64,000 bases of DNA from positions 558,001 through 622,000 of the forward strand of contig NZ_BMHY01000001.1 of the NCBI RefSeq assembly GCF_014641555.1. Reading direction: 5' to 3'. Below the pieces are notes generated by a model that was not told the DNA's origin, made no database searches, and was given only the letters and a program-made list of their open reading frames with translations. Below are positions 16,622 to 24,702 of the stretch, piece after piece; position 1 is the stretch's first letter, and each line of letters opens with the position of its first letter. This DNA comes from Paenibacillus radicis (ex Gao et al. 2016). GTDB taxonomy: Bacteria > Bacillota > Bacilli > Paenibacillales > Paenibacillaceae. The translations under genes were made by a program, and so were the position numbers.

Positions 16622-16711
16622 GGCCGTTTGTTCGTCTTCCAGGGTAAGGAAGATGTGGAATCCGTGCAGTTGTGGTTTGATGATAAGGATCTTCGAGATC
16701 GCCAATATTAA
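16622..16711 (+). other. In-frame open stretch after GNAT stop
   Basis: Directly after the GNAT stop codon the frame reads on for 29 residues (GRLFVFQGKEDVESVQLW and so on) to TAA at 16709. Its composition is protein-like, but there is no ribosome binding site. It could be a lost C-terminal extension or chance. Confidence 0.2.
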
Positions 16712-16731
16712 ATAAAGTATGAGGTGATTGC

Positions 16732-17157
16732 GTGAAGTTTGTTCCACGGCGTGATTTATGGCTTAGTATCGTGATCTGGGCAAGTGCGATCTTACTTCTG
16801 GCAAGTGGTGTGACCCCTTTATTTGTGACAGGAGCAGGCATTATTGGAGGAAGCATTATATTCCTGGTCAGTTTTGCGCTCTCCTTTTTATTGCTATGGG
16901 TATGGTACAAGATCTATTATGTCTTGGATGATAGCGGATTGTTTATCCGGAACGCACCGTTCAGCAGAAAGATACCGTATGAGAATATTGTGAATGTGAA
17001 GCCGGTCAAATCATGGTTATCCAGTGCAGCAACATCGAGCCGCAGACTTGAAGTCTATTACGGGAATTATGATTCGATTCATATTTCGCCGCTGGAAGAG
17101 GAACGGTTTCTGAACGAGCTGCTGCGGAGATGTCCGCAACTGAAGAGCCTTTATTGA
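16732..17157 (+). CDS. PH-domain-like membrane protein (bPH_4/DUF1200)
   Basis: A 141-residue protein with two adjacent N-terminal membrane helices (about residues 8-30 and 33-58), then a small bacterial PH-like domain: LDDSGLFIRNAPFSRKIPYE, INVKPVKSWLSS-like turn and LEVYYGNYDSIHISP, ending in the FLNELLRRCPQL helix typical of the bPH_4 family. GTG 16732 follows GAGGTGATTGC. Members are thought to bind lipids or proteins at the membrane; no specific role is known. Confidence 0.75.
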   Translation: MKFVPRRDLWLSIVIWASAILLLASGVTPLFVTGAGIIGGSIIFLVSFALSFLLLWVWYKIYYVLDDSGLFIRNAPFSRKIPYENIVNVKPVKSWLSSAATSSRRLEVYYGNYDSIHISPLEEERFLNELLRRCPQLKSLY

Positions 17158-17267
17158 ACTGACGAGATGGGCGTGCTTATGCATTTCTAGCGTGTAATAT
17201 CGAATAATACGCAGGTAACAGCTGGTTGGCGGCAAGGTCTGGTGGCTTTAGCTGTCCAAATGAGAAT

Positions 17268-17475
17268 TAGCGAAGCGGGTTCGTTATATAAAGAAGCTGG
17301 CTTCACTAATTGTAGAAGCGAGAGGGCGGGCTGCAGGAATAGCGAAGTAAAATTCGTTATTGGTGAATGTAGGTTCATGAACAGCGAAATTTAGTTCGCT
17401 AATGGAAAAAGATCTTCAAAGGCAGGCGAGTGCAGCGAAAGCCGGTTCGCTAAATAGCGAAGCTGCTTCGTAAAA
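17268..17475. repeat. Cluster of AGCGAA/TTCGCT dyads
   Basis: Gene-free stretch (17158-17605) holding at least five imperfect dyads of the same family as the block at 1815: TTAGCGAAGCGGGTTCGTTA, TAGCGAAGTAAAATTCGTTA, CAGCGAAATTTAGTTCGCTA, CAGCGAAAGCCGGTTCGCTA and TAGCGAAGCTGCTTCG. Arms are kept while the centres vary. There is no long tandem period here. The remaining 130 bp up to the next gene is presumably its promoter region, but I see no convincing hexamers. Confidence 0.7.
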
Positions 17476-17605
17476 AGCCCAATAAGACTTCTTGCTGCCC
17501 GCACTTATTTGACTATTCAGTCATTTTATGATGAACTGGTACTATCATCCAAGATGATGCGCTACTTCTTTTTCCGCCATAACGACTAACGATGAGGTGA
17601 CAGAC

Positions 17606-18985
17606 ATGACCAAGCAAACATCCCATATTATTGAGAGCTCCTTGCTGGATCTGCTGGAGGAGGAGCATTTTCTGCCGGATTTGCAGGAAGAGAAACGTGT
17701 GAAAGCTTTCAACTCGTTGAAGGCGATTCTATCGACCCCTAATAAAATACAAAAATCATTTTTGAGAGTTGCGCTCGAAAATGGAGAAGTCGTACGTATT
17801 CCGGCTTACCGGACGCAGCACAACGACACGCTTGGCCCTTATAAAGGCGGCATTCGCTTTCATGAGTCGGTTAACGAGGAGGAAGTGATCAACCTCGCGG
17901 CGCTGATGACGCTTAAGAATGCACTGCATGAGGTGCCATTTGGCGGCGGCAAAGGCGGCGTTGCGATCAATCCCCGTAACTATACGACGAAAGAGCTGTA
18001 TCAAATTTGCAAAAAATACGTTCAGTATTTCAGCGATATTTTAGGGCCGGACAAGGATATTGCAGCACCTGATGTCGGTACGGGGCAGAGGGAAATGGAC
18101 TGGATGATGAGCGAGTACAAAAGCATTCATCCCGGCAAGCCTTATCTCGGCAGCTTTACTGGCAAAAGCGTACTGAACGGCGGCTCTCTCGGCCGTCAGG
18201 AAGCAACGGGGAAAGGCGTTTATTTCTCGCTGCGCTACTTGCTGCATGATTATATCCGGGAAAGCCATCAATTGAACGCGGAATCCCGCTATTTTAATAG
18301 AGCGCAGCAGCTGGCGGCAGCGACGCAGCCGCTTACGATTGCTATACAAGGCTTTGGCAACGTAGGCTCTATTGCCGCGCTCGAAGCTTATCAGTGCAGC
18401 TTTATGAACAACAAAATCGTTGCCGTCAGCGATCGCAACGTCACACTATATCGGGCCGACGGCTTGAATATCCCGGCACTTATTCATTTCGCCAAGGGTA
18501 ATAAAGGCGACCTTCCGCGCAATCCGGAGGAGCTTGCAGCTGCTGGCGTCGACGCGATGGTAATGGAGCGGGAAGCGGTCCTTTATCTTGATCTGGACGT
18601 TCTGATTCTCGCTGCGCTGGAGGATCAGATTCGGGACGATAATGTGGGTCAGGTGAAGGCGAAGCTGGTCGTCGAAGGCGCAAATGCTCCGATTACGGGC
18701 GAAGCCGATGCTATTTTGTCACAGATGGGCACGATCGTCATCCCTGATATTTTAGCGAATGCAGGCGGGGTTATCGTCTCTTACTTCGAGTGGCTGCAAG
18801 GCCGCGAGACGTTGTTCTATGGCGAGGACGAAGTGTTCGAGCTGCTGCTGAATAAGATGAAAAAGACGATGAACGCAGTGTTTCCTGCATTTTTCCGGAC
18901 ACAAAAGCCGCTTCGTCAAATTTGCTACAGCCATGCTGTCATGAAGTTGTCGACGAATTTGTATATTCAAGGAAAGCTTTACTGA
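17606..18985 (+). CDS. Glutamate dehydrogenase (Glu/Leu/Phe/Val family)
   Basis: A 459-residue dehydrogenase interconverting glutamate and 2-oxoglutarate with NAD(P)H. Family motifs: GPYKGGIRFHESV (near residue 75), VPFGGGKGGV with the catalytic lysine (near 112), DIAAPDVGTGQREMDWM (near 150) and Rossmann GFGNVGS (near 250). It is longer than the usual 420 residues because of about 20 extra residues before the Rossmann domain (HQLNAESRYFNRAQQ). ATG 17606 follows GATGAGGTGACAGAC; GTG 17597 overlaps that site and is less likely. Monocistronic. Confidence 0.9.
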   Translation: MTKQTSHIIESSLLDLLEEEHFLPDLQEEKRVKAFNSLKAILSTPNKIQKSFLRVALENGEVVRIPAYRTQHNDTLGPYKGGIRFHESVNEEEVINLAALMTLKNALHEVPFGGGKGGVAINPRNYTTKELYQICKKYVQYFSDILGPDKDIAAPDVGTGQREMDWMMSEYKSIHPGKPYLGSFTGKSVLNGGSLGRQEATGKGVYFSLRYLLHDYIRESHQLNAESRYFNRAQQLAAATQPLTIAIQGFGNVGSIAALEAYQCSFMNNKIVAVSDRNVTLYRADGLNIPALIHFAKGNKGDLPRNPEELAAAGVDAMVMEREAVLYLDLDVLILAALEDQIRDDNVGQVKAKLVVEGANAPITGEADAILSQMGTIVIPDILANAGGVIVSYFEWLQGRETLFYGEDEVFELLLNKMKKTMNAVFPAFFRTQKPLRQICYSHAVMKLSTNLYIQGKLY

Positions 18986-19011
18986 TAGGGAAGCAAGTTC
19001 AATCTAACGAA

Positions 19012-19046
19012 GAGGCTGTCGTGACGATGTATTCACGGCAGCCTTT
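19012..19046. terminator. Terminator of glutamate dehydrogenase gene
   Basis: AGGCTGTCGTGA pairs with TTCACGGCAGCCT, followed by TTATTTAT. It lies between convergent genes and may also stop the opposite transcript. Confidence 0.75.
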
Positions 19047-19074
19047 ATTTATATGGCAGAATGACTGAACACAC

Positions 19075-20133
19075 TTAGGCCCGAGCGGCCAATCTTCCTT
19101 TGAAAAACAGCTCGGAAGGCTCGGTATGATCCATTTCGCCGCCTAAAATCCGTTTAACATCTTCAAGTGTTTCATAGAGCGTCAACCATTCGCCCGGCAC
19201 GTTAGTATAGGGTTCTGAGACATAAAAAGGCTGTGCGAGATAAGCTTCAAGCCTTTCTCCTTTGTTGTAGAGCAGCAAATCCGGGGCGGAAATTTTGTCA
19301 AAGCCTTGGGCGGTTACAAGTGATCTTAGCTCTTTATACCGGCGAAGCAGCTTCCGTGCACGTTGTTGTGTGGCAAGATGCACAGCGTCTAGATAGGGGC
19401 CTTCCAGGACTGTAGAGATGGATGCGAGCGGATCGATTGCCGGGTAAATGCTGCGGCCTATTAAGTCGGCGTCAAACTTCCAGAGCGTATCGAGAGGTCC
19501 ATATGCGCCTTCTTCGTCAATAACCTCGCACTTCGTATCGACAAGCGCTATCGTAATCGGCCGGGCCCCAACTTCTTTAAGGCTCTCGCGCAAGGATAAT
19601 AACTCACCAGACAGTACTTTGCTGCGATCAACCCCGATTACAATATCTTTCTCCTCTCGAAGTTCCACAATTTGTTTATGAATGTCTTCTTTCGACGAGC
19701 AGATAAATTCAGATTGCTCCTGAACATGGTTAATGCCCGGGGTATCCGAATGCGGATCCCAAAAAACAGTAGCAAATCCCCGTTTCTTCAAACGCAGCAT
19801 CAGCTCTGCTAACAACACCAACTGTCCCATGTTTGGCCGGGCTACAAAACCAACCGTCCCCCCGCGTACAACCGGAGCAAATAAATCCAAAGCTTTAATG
19901 CCTGTCTCGATCATCCGCAATCCACTCCCTCTAATAATGAGTTCATCAAGACTACATCCTGCCAGAGAAGCAAGGGCAACTAAAGTTTTTACTTCGGCTC
20001 TGCCGATAGGTATTTTTCCTGTACATAGGTTTGAGACAGTTGCTGCTCTCAGACCGGCTTCCCGGGCGGCCGTAGTAAGATTAGGGACGCGGCGTCGCAG
20101 AAGCGGTACATTAAGCTGTAATTCTTCATCCAT
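19075..20133 (-). CDS. HTH domain fused to ATP-synthase-beta-like pseudo-ATPase
   Basis: A 352-residue fusion I cannot match to a named family. Residues about 15-66 read as a Cro/CI-type helix-turn-helix (LTTAAREAGLRAATVSNLCTGKI, then ASLAGCSLDELI). Residues about 72-350 follow F1-ATPase beta in order: RMIETGIKALDLFAPVVRGG, IYPAIDPLAS (229-238), RARKLLRRYKELRSLV, LAQPFYVSEPYT (299-310) and the final ETLEDVKRILGGEMD. The P-loop is gone: ARPNMGQL stands where GGAGVGKT should be; the catalytic Glu loop is also missing and Walker B is reduced to IALVDT. ATG 20133 follows AAGGAGGTG. I infer a non-hydrolysing sensor/regulator. Not linked to an atp operon here. Confidence 0.8.
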   Translation of the reverse strand: MDEELQLNVPLLRRRVPNLTTAAREAGLRAATVSNLCTGKIPIGRAEVKTLVALASLAGCSLDELIIRGSGLRMIETGIKALDLFAPVVRGGTVGFVARPNMGQLVLLAELMLRLKKRGFATVFWDPHSDTPGINHVQEQSEFICSSKEDIHKQIVELREEKDIVIGVDRSKVLSGELLSLRESLKEVGARPITIALVDTKCEVIDEEGAYGPLDTLWKFDADLIGRSIYPAIDPLASISTVLEGPYLDAVHLATQQRARKLLRRYKELRSLVTAQGFDKISAPDLLLYNKGERLEAYLAQPFYVSEPYTNVPGEWLTLYETLEDVKRILGGEMDHTEPSELFFKGRLAARA

Positions 20134-20277
20134 TATTCAGCACCTCCTTACTTCTTATAGTAATTTATTTTACTCTATAGCGCAATCATTGTTTTGGAAA
20201 AGATAAACAAAATGCTGCTGTCGTCTGCAATCGGATTAATGTTCAGAAATCCATTGCATTCGAAATAAACATAAAGA

Positions 20278-20305
20278 ACCCTCGCCCTTTCTAATAGGCG
20301 GGGGT
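20278..20305 (-). terminator. Terminator of tetR-like gene
   Basis: ACCCTCGCC pairs with GGCGGGGGT (one G-T pair); on the minus strand it is followed by TCTTTATGTTTATTT. Confidence 0.7.
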
Positions 20306-20320
20306 TTCTGTGATACGTGT

Positions 20321-20944
20321 CTATTTGTCGATAGCTGAACCGCGTTTCGCTACGACTGTAGTAGGGCGTGCTCTCAGAATGAGCACAAGCTGTTCGGCCA
20401 TATAGGCCGGAGTTTGCTTGAAGCCTTCTTGTATCCAGTGAAAGGTCAGCCCCAGCAATGCATGCATCTGATACACGACGAGCAGCTCATGGTCGAGCAT
20501 GTGATCGCCGACTACGTGCAGCTGCGGGATGAGATCCTCGATGCTCGTTTGTTTGAGCGCGTGAAACATTTTTTCCCGGAAGCCGGGCATCACCTTCTGA
20601 TCAACCATCAGGGCGTAAACCTCGGCATTGGCATAGATGTGGTCGAATAATGTGACGGCCGATGCGGGAAAACGCTCCAGCTCAAAGGACGCTACTTCTT
20701 CATAGGGCTTTCGAAAGCTTTCAATGAGTCCGCTCAGCAGATCGTGGATAATATCCTCAAGCAGAGCTTCTTTATGTTCATAATGTGCGTAAAAGGTACC
20801 GCGGTTGAAATCTGCATGCTTCACAATTTCCGTCGTGGAAATGGAAGCAAAATCCTTTTGCCGCATCAATTCCAGCAAGGATTGTTTAAGAGCCGCTTTG
20901 CTGCGGAGTATTCGTTTATCCGGTTTATGGGACGCTTCCGTCAT
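20321..20944 (-). CDS. TetR-family regulator
   Basis: A 207-residue TetR repressor. The N-terminal HTH spans about residues 12-58 (ALKQSLLELMRQKDFASIST, TEIVKHADFNRGTFYAHYEHKEAL), and the C-terminal half is a ligand-binding helical bundle of the TetR_C type found in dehydrogenase-linked members. ATG 20944 follows GGAAGGGATGG. It is divergent from the SDR gene at 21169 and the shared spacer carries repeated GTACA/TGTAC half-sites, so it very likely controls both itself and the SDR. Confidence 0.9.
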   Translation of the reverse strand: MTEASHKPDKRILRSKAALKQSLLELMRQKDFASISTTEIVKHADFNRGTFYAHYEHKEALLEDIIHDLLSGLIESFRKPYEEVASFELERFPASAVTLFDHIYANAEVYALMVDQKVMPGFREKMFHALKQTSIEDLIPQLHVVGDHMLDHELLVVYQMHALLGLTFHWIQEGFKQTPAYMAEQLVLILRARPTTVVAKRGSAIDK

Positions 20945-21072
20945 CCTTCCATCCCTTCCATCACTTTTTTTCGTACAATTTAGTCTTTATTGTTCATTAA
21001 TCGTACAGTAAGCGCTTTTTTGCTGATTGTTCGGTTTTTGGGGAATCGTTATACTTAGGGTGTACAGACGAT

Positions 21073-21088
21073 TGTACTTTAACGTACA
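21073..21088. promoter_or_regulatory. Candidate TetR operator
   Basis: TGTAC-N6-GTACA dyad. Further GTACA half-sites occur in the same spacer at 20973, 21003 and 21062, so several operators may be present between the divergent tetR-like and SDR genes. Confidence 0.55.
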
Positions 21089-21168
21089 GTTGTTGATCTA
21101 CTTCAAGTATAGCACTTTAGTACATTTAACAGGAATGAAACAATAAAAGAGACCGGGAGGCTGGACAA

Positions 21169-21927
21169 ATGAGACTGGAATCCAAAGTAGCGGTAATTAC
21201 CGGCGCAGGTTCGGGCATGGGCAAGGAAATCGCTTTGTTGTTTGCAAAAGAGGGCGCTAAGATCGTCGTTTCCGATCTGAACGAGCAGTCTGCACAAGCG
21301 ACAGCAGCTGAGATTACGGAGAACAAAGGGGATGCCATCGCTGTTATATCCAACGTGGCGGTTGAAGCTGACGTTCAGAAGATGATTGATACAGCGGTAG
21401 AAAAATTCGGTACTGTTGATATATTGATTAACAATGCAGGCATTATGGACAATATGGTTCCGGTTCATGAGCTGACCGACGAGCTGTGGGAGCGCGTCAT
21501 TGCTGTCAATACGACTGGCCCAATGCGTGCCATTCGTAAGACACTTCCGATTTTTATGGAAAAAGGTAAAGGGACCATCGTCAATATCGCATCGGTTGGC
21601 GGCTTGTTTGGTGCCCGTGCAGGAGCGGCCTATACTTCGGCAAAACATGGCGTTGTAGGTTTGACGAAAAACGTCGGCTACCAGTATGCAAAACTAGGCA
21701 TCCGATGTAATGCGATTGCTCCGGGCGGAGTTAATACGAACATTGGTATGGGCAGCGGAGTACCTAATGAGTTTGGACTGGACAAGTCCATGGCGGGTAT
21801 GGGCGTTATGCCAAGAATGGGCGAGCCTTCTGAGATCGCTAAAGTGGCACTGTTTCTTGCCTCCGACGAATCGAGCTTCGTCAATGGCACGGTCGTTACT
21901 GCCGATGCGGGCTGGACATCTTATTAA
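21169..21927 (+). CDS. SDR-family oxidoreductase
   Basis: A 252-residue classical short-chain dehydrogenase (NAD(P)-dependent alcohol/ketone chemistry). Cofactor motif TGAGSGMG (near residue 12), NNAG (near 90), catalytic Ser in IVNIASVGG (near 142) and the active YTSAKHG (near 155) are all intact. C-terminal FLASDESSFVNGTVVTADAG is typical. ATG 21169 is preceded by CGGGAGG. It is divergent from a TetR gene that probably represses it. Substrate unknown. Confidence 0.92.
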   Translation: MRLESKVAVITGAGSGMGKEIALLFAKEGAKIVVSDLNEQSAQATAAEITENKGDAIAVISNVAVEADVQKMIDTAVEKFGTVDILINNAGIMDNMVPVHELTDELWERVIAVNTTGPMRAIRKTLPIFMEKGKGTIVNIASVGGLFGARAGAAYTSAKHGVVGLTKNVGYQYAKLGIRCNAIAPGGVNTNIGMGSGVPNEFGLDKSMAGMGVMPRMGEPSEIAKVALFLASDESSFVNGTVVTADAGWTSY

Positions 21928-21961
21928 TCACTGTAAAATACTGAAATAGATAGGTAATAGA

Positions 21962-21992
21962 GGTTGGCCGGACATTCCGGTCAGCCTTTTTT
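21962..21992 (+). terminator. Terminator of SDR gene
   Basis: GGTTGGCCGGA and TCCGGTCAGCC pair around a 3-nt loop with two G-T pairs, then TTTTTT. Confidence 0.85.
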
Positions 21993-22117
21993 AATACAAT
22001 AATTCAGAGTGATCGAATGGACTGCTTATACAAGGGCTAACAAATTTATGACTAGTATGTCCCATTCATTGTGCCGCTTGTTGTCAAGATTGACATATGC
22101 CAATTACTTAATTATAA

Positions 22118-22134
22118 TTACTTACAATAAGTAA
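22118..22134 (+). promoter_or_regulatory. Palindromic operator candidate upstream of flavin oxidoreductase
   Basis: TTACTTA-CAA-TAAGTAA, a perfect 7-3-7 dyad 69 bp before the start codon of the next gene. The arms resemble those of HxlR/YodB-type repressors of redox enzymes, but no such regulator gene is in the window. Confidence 0.45.
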
Positions 22135-22202
22135 CTGATATTCATTCTCGTGAATAGATGCATATGATAAGCTGTACAACGGCAACAGGAGGAAGTCACC
22201 AC

Positions 22203-23324
22203 GTGAACATGGAATATGAAACCGGAAAACCGGATAATGGAACATCTAAGAAAGCAGTCATTCGTGCAGAGGAGAGTGCCCCTTTCGAGTTTGGCATTTA
22301 TACGCTGGGTGATTTATCGCCGAACCCGTTAACGGGTCAGTCCGCAACTGCAAAGCAGCGCATTCGCGAAGTGATTGATGCGGCTGTATTGGCTGATGAA
22401 GCAGGAATTGATGTGTTTGGCGTAGGGGAGCATCACCGGCTGGACTTTGCACTGTCATCGCCGCCCGTGCTGCTGGCAGCTATAGCGCAAGCGACGAAAC
22501 AAATACGGCTGACGAGTGCTACTACTATACTGGGCACAGCAGATCCGGTAAGAGTGTTTGAAGATTTTGCGACGCTGGATTTGATTTCGGACGGTCGCGC
22601 TGAGATGATCGCAGGCCGTGGTGCCTATATCGAATCCTTTCCGCTGTTCGGGTATGAGCTGGACAGCTACGCCCAATTGTTTCTGGAGAAAATTAAATTG
22701 TTCTTGGAGCTCAATGACAAGGAGCGCATGACATGGAGCGGCCAGTTCCGCACCCCGCTGAATGATGCGGAAATTGCACCTAGACCGGTGCAGCCGAAGC
22801 TGCCCGTATGGATTGGCGTTGGCGGTACGCCGGCAAGCGCAGCGCTCGCAGGACAGCTGGGAACTGGAATGGCGCTTGCCATACTGGGCGGTAATCCGGC
22901 GGACTTCCAGCATCTTGTCGAGGTTTACCGGCAAGCGGGCTTGGATGCCGGCCATCAGCCTGGCGGTTTAAGTGTTGGCATTACTGGACATTGTTATATT
23001 GCAGAGGACTCCAAGCAGGCTAGAGATGAATTTTATCCGCACTATTCTTATTATTTCTCGCAATTTATGGGTAAACCAAAGCCAAGCAGAGAGCAATTCG
23101 AGCAGATGACAGGCCCGCAGACCGCTCTAGCCGTCGGAAGTCCGGATGAAATCGTGGAAAAAATACTGATGCAGCATGAACTGTTCGGTCATAGCCGGTT
23201 TATGGCGCAATTTGATATCGGCGGTGTGCCTTATGCGAAGATTGCAACGGCAATCGAGCTGCTTGCCGGAAAAGTTGCCCCGGCTGTTCGAAAAGCTTTG
23301 AAGACGAGCACAAATCAAGTATAA
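22203..23324 (+). CDS. LLM-class flavin-dependent oxidoreductase
   Basis: A 373-residue bacterial-luciferase-like monooxygenase (TIM barrel, reduced FMN from a partner reductase). Typical blocks are FGVGEHHRLDFALSSPPVLL (near residue 78), ILGTADPVRVFEDFATLDLI (near 112), GRAEMIAGRGAYIESFPLFG and LPVWIGVGG (near 195). GTG 22203 follows ACAGGAGGAAG; ATG 22209 is an alternative. A 7-3-7 palindrome lies upstream and a strong terminator downstream, so it is a separately controlled single gene. Substrate unknown. Confidence 0.9.
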   Translation: MNMEYETGKPDNGTSKKAVIRAEESAPFEFGIYTLGDLSPNPLTGQSATAKQRIREVIDAAVLADEAGIDVFGVGEHHRLDFALSSPPVLLAAIAQATKQIRLTSATTILGTADPVRVFEDFATLDLISDGRAEMIAGRGAYIESFPLFGYELDSYAQLFLEKIKLFLELNDKERMTWSGQFRTPLNDAEIAPRPVQPKLPVWIGVGGTPASAALAGQLGTGMALAILGGNPADFQHLVEVYRQAGLDAGHQPGGLSVGITGHCYIAEDSKQARDEFYPHYSYYFSQFMGKPKPSREQFEQMTGPQTALAVGSPDEIVEKILMQHELFGHSRFMAQFDIGGVPYAKIATAIELLAGKVAPAVRKALKTSTNQV

Positions 23325-23358
23325 ATCGTTGTCCTATGACAGCGACGCAGTAATAGTA

Positions 23359-23403
23359 AGCAGAAAAGAGCTTCCGTCAATGGAATGCTCTTTTCTGCTT
23401 TTT
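23359..23403 (+). terminator. Terminator of flavin oxidoreductase gene
   Basis: AGCAGAAAAGAGC is exactly complementary to GCTCTTTTCTGCT and is followed by TTTT. Confidence 0.9.
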
Positions 23404-23471
23404 GCTTGCATATATCCAAGCGGAATACTATGCTATTTATTAAATAGATCAAATAGGAGAGGGGCGAGTCC

Positions 23472-24653
23472 ATGCCTTTATTAGAAAAATTGCATCCTGC
23501 ATTGGAGAACGGACATCCTGACGTCGTACAATGGCGCCGATATTTGCATCAGCATCCGGAGCTATCGTTCCAGGAGCAGCATACTCCCTTATTTATTGCA
23601 GAAAAGCTTCGTTCATACGGTATCGAGGTGCGGGAAGCGGTAGGCGGAAAAGGAGTGGTCGGCACGCTGAAGGGCGGACTGCCGGGCTTGACGATCGGAC
23701 TGCGCGCTGATTTCGATGCATTGCCGATTCAGGATGAGAAAGATACCGAATACCGGTCTACTGTTGACGGCGTTATGCACGCTTGTGGTCATGATGGACA
23801 TACGGCGGCATTGCTCGGAACGGCGCGCGTGCTAAGCGGCATTCGTGAGCAGCTGCATGGAACCGTCGTCTTTCTGTTCCAGCATGCGGAGGAGAAGCCG
23901 CCGGGAGGCGCCAAGTTTATGATCGAGGACGGCTGCCTGGATGGCGTCGATTATGTGTACGGAGCCCACTTGGCTACAGATATGCCAGTCGGCAAAGCGG
24001 GCCTGTGCGAAGGGTATATGATGGCAGCTGTTGATGCTTTCGAGATTCGAATTATCGGCAAAGGCGGTCATGGCGCGCGACCGGAGCAGACGGTTGACGC
24101 GATCGTCATCGGCAGTGAATTGGTCGGCAAGCTGCAGCAGATCGTCAGCCGGCGGATTAGCCCGATGAAGCAGGCTGTCGTGAGCGTTGGTGTTTTTCAG
24201 GCCGGGAATGCGTTTAATGTCATTGCGAGCGAAGCGAGAATCGAAGGAACAGTGCGCTCATTCGATGCAGCCATTCGTAAGCAGATTGAGGCAGAAATCC
24301 GGTTAATCGTACAAGGGCTATGCGAAGCTTCTCATTGCCAGTATGAGCTGCATTATTTGAACGGGTACCCCGCACTGTTCAATCCGAGGGAGCAAACGGC
24401 GCTCATGCGCAAGCTGATTGAGGAAACGAATGGAGACGACGCTTTCGTTGAAGCGGAGGCGGCTATGGGGGCCGAGGATTTTGCGTATTATTTGCTGGAG
24501 CGGCCAGGCGCTTATTTTCGCGTAGGGGCACACAATGATAGCGAGCATACGAAATACCCGCATCATCATCCGAAGTTCGACTTTGACGAGCAGGCGCTGT
24601 TTGAGACGCAAAAGCTGTTTCTGGCCATTATCGGACATTATTTGATCAAATAA
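23472..24653 (+). CDS. M20-family amidohydrolase/aminoacylase
   Basis: A 393-residue zinc peptidase-like hydrolase of the M20D (HipO/AmhX) group that removes acyl groups from amino acids or similar amides. Metal ligands are visible: Cys and His in MHACGHDGHTA (near residue 103), Glu-Glu in QHAEEKPPGG (near 138), His in GAHLATD (near 163) and the C-terminal His in KYPHHHPKFDFDE. The dimerisation insert begins at IIGKGGHGARPEQTVDA. ATG 23472 follows AGGAGAGGGG. It has its own terminator; substrate unknown. Confidence 0.9.
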   Translation: MPLLEKLHPALENGHPDVVQWRRYLHQHPELSFQEQHTPLFIAEKLRSYGIEVREAVGGKGVVGTLKGGLPGLTIGLRADFDALPIQDEKDTEYRSTVDGVMHACGHDGHTAALLGTARVLSGIREQLHGTVVFLFQHAEEKPPGGAKFMIEDGCLDGVDYVYGAHLATDMPVGKAGLCEGYMMAAVDAFEIRIIGKGGHGARPEQTVDAIVIGSELVGKLQQIVSRRISPMKQAVVSVGVFQAGNAFNVIASEARIEGTVRSFDAAIRKQIEAEIRLIVQGLCEASHCQYELHYLNGYPALFNPREQTALMRKLIEETNGDDAFVEAEAAMGAEDFAYYLLERPGAYFRVGAHNDSEHTKYPHHHPKFDFDEQALFETQKLFLAIIGHYLIK

Positions 24654-24659
24654 AAGAGA

Positions 24660-24701
24660 AGCTGCACCTTTCATCATTCCGATGGGGTGCAGCTTTTTTT
24701 A
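24660..24701. terminator. Terminator between convergent amidohydrolase and AraC genes
   Basis: AAGCTGCACC pairs with GGTGCAGCTT, followed by TTTTT. Confidence 0.85.
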
Positions 24702-24702
24702 G

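Noticed and set aside
19075..20133. Flagellar/type III secretion ATPase or Rho-like factor
   Set aside because: Those have an intact P-loop and different C-terminal motifs; the order and wording of motifs here fit F1 beta best, with an HTH in place of the N-terminal barrel.
21003..21018. cre site at AGTAAGCGCTTTTTTG
   Set aside because: Only the central AAGCGCTT is kept and the outer positions do not fit; the GTACA motif overlapping it explains the spacer better.
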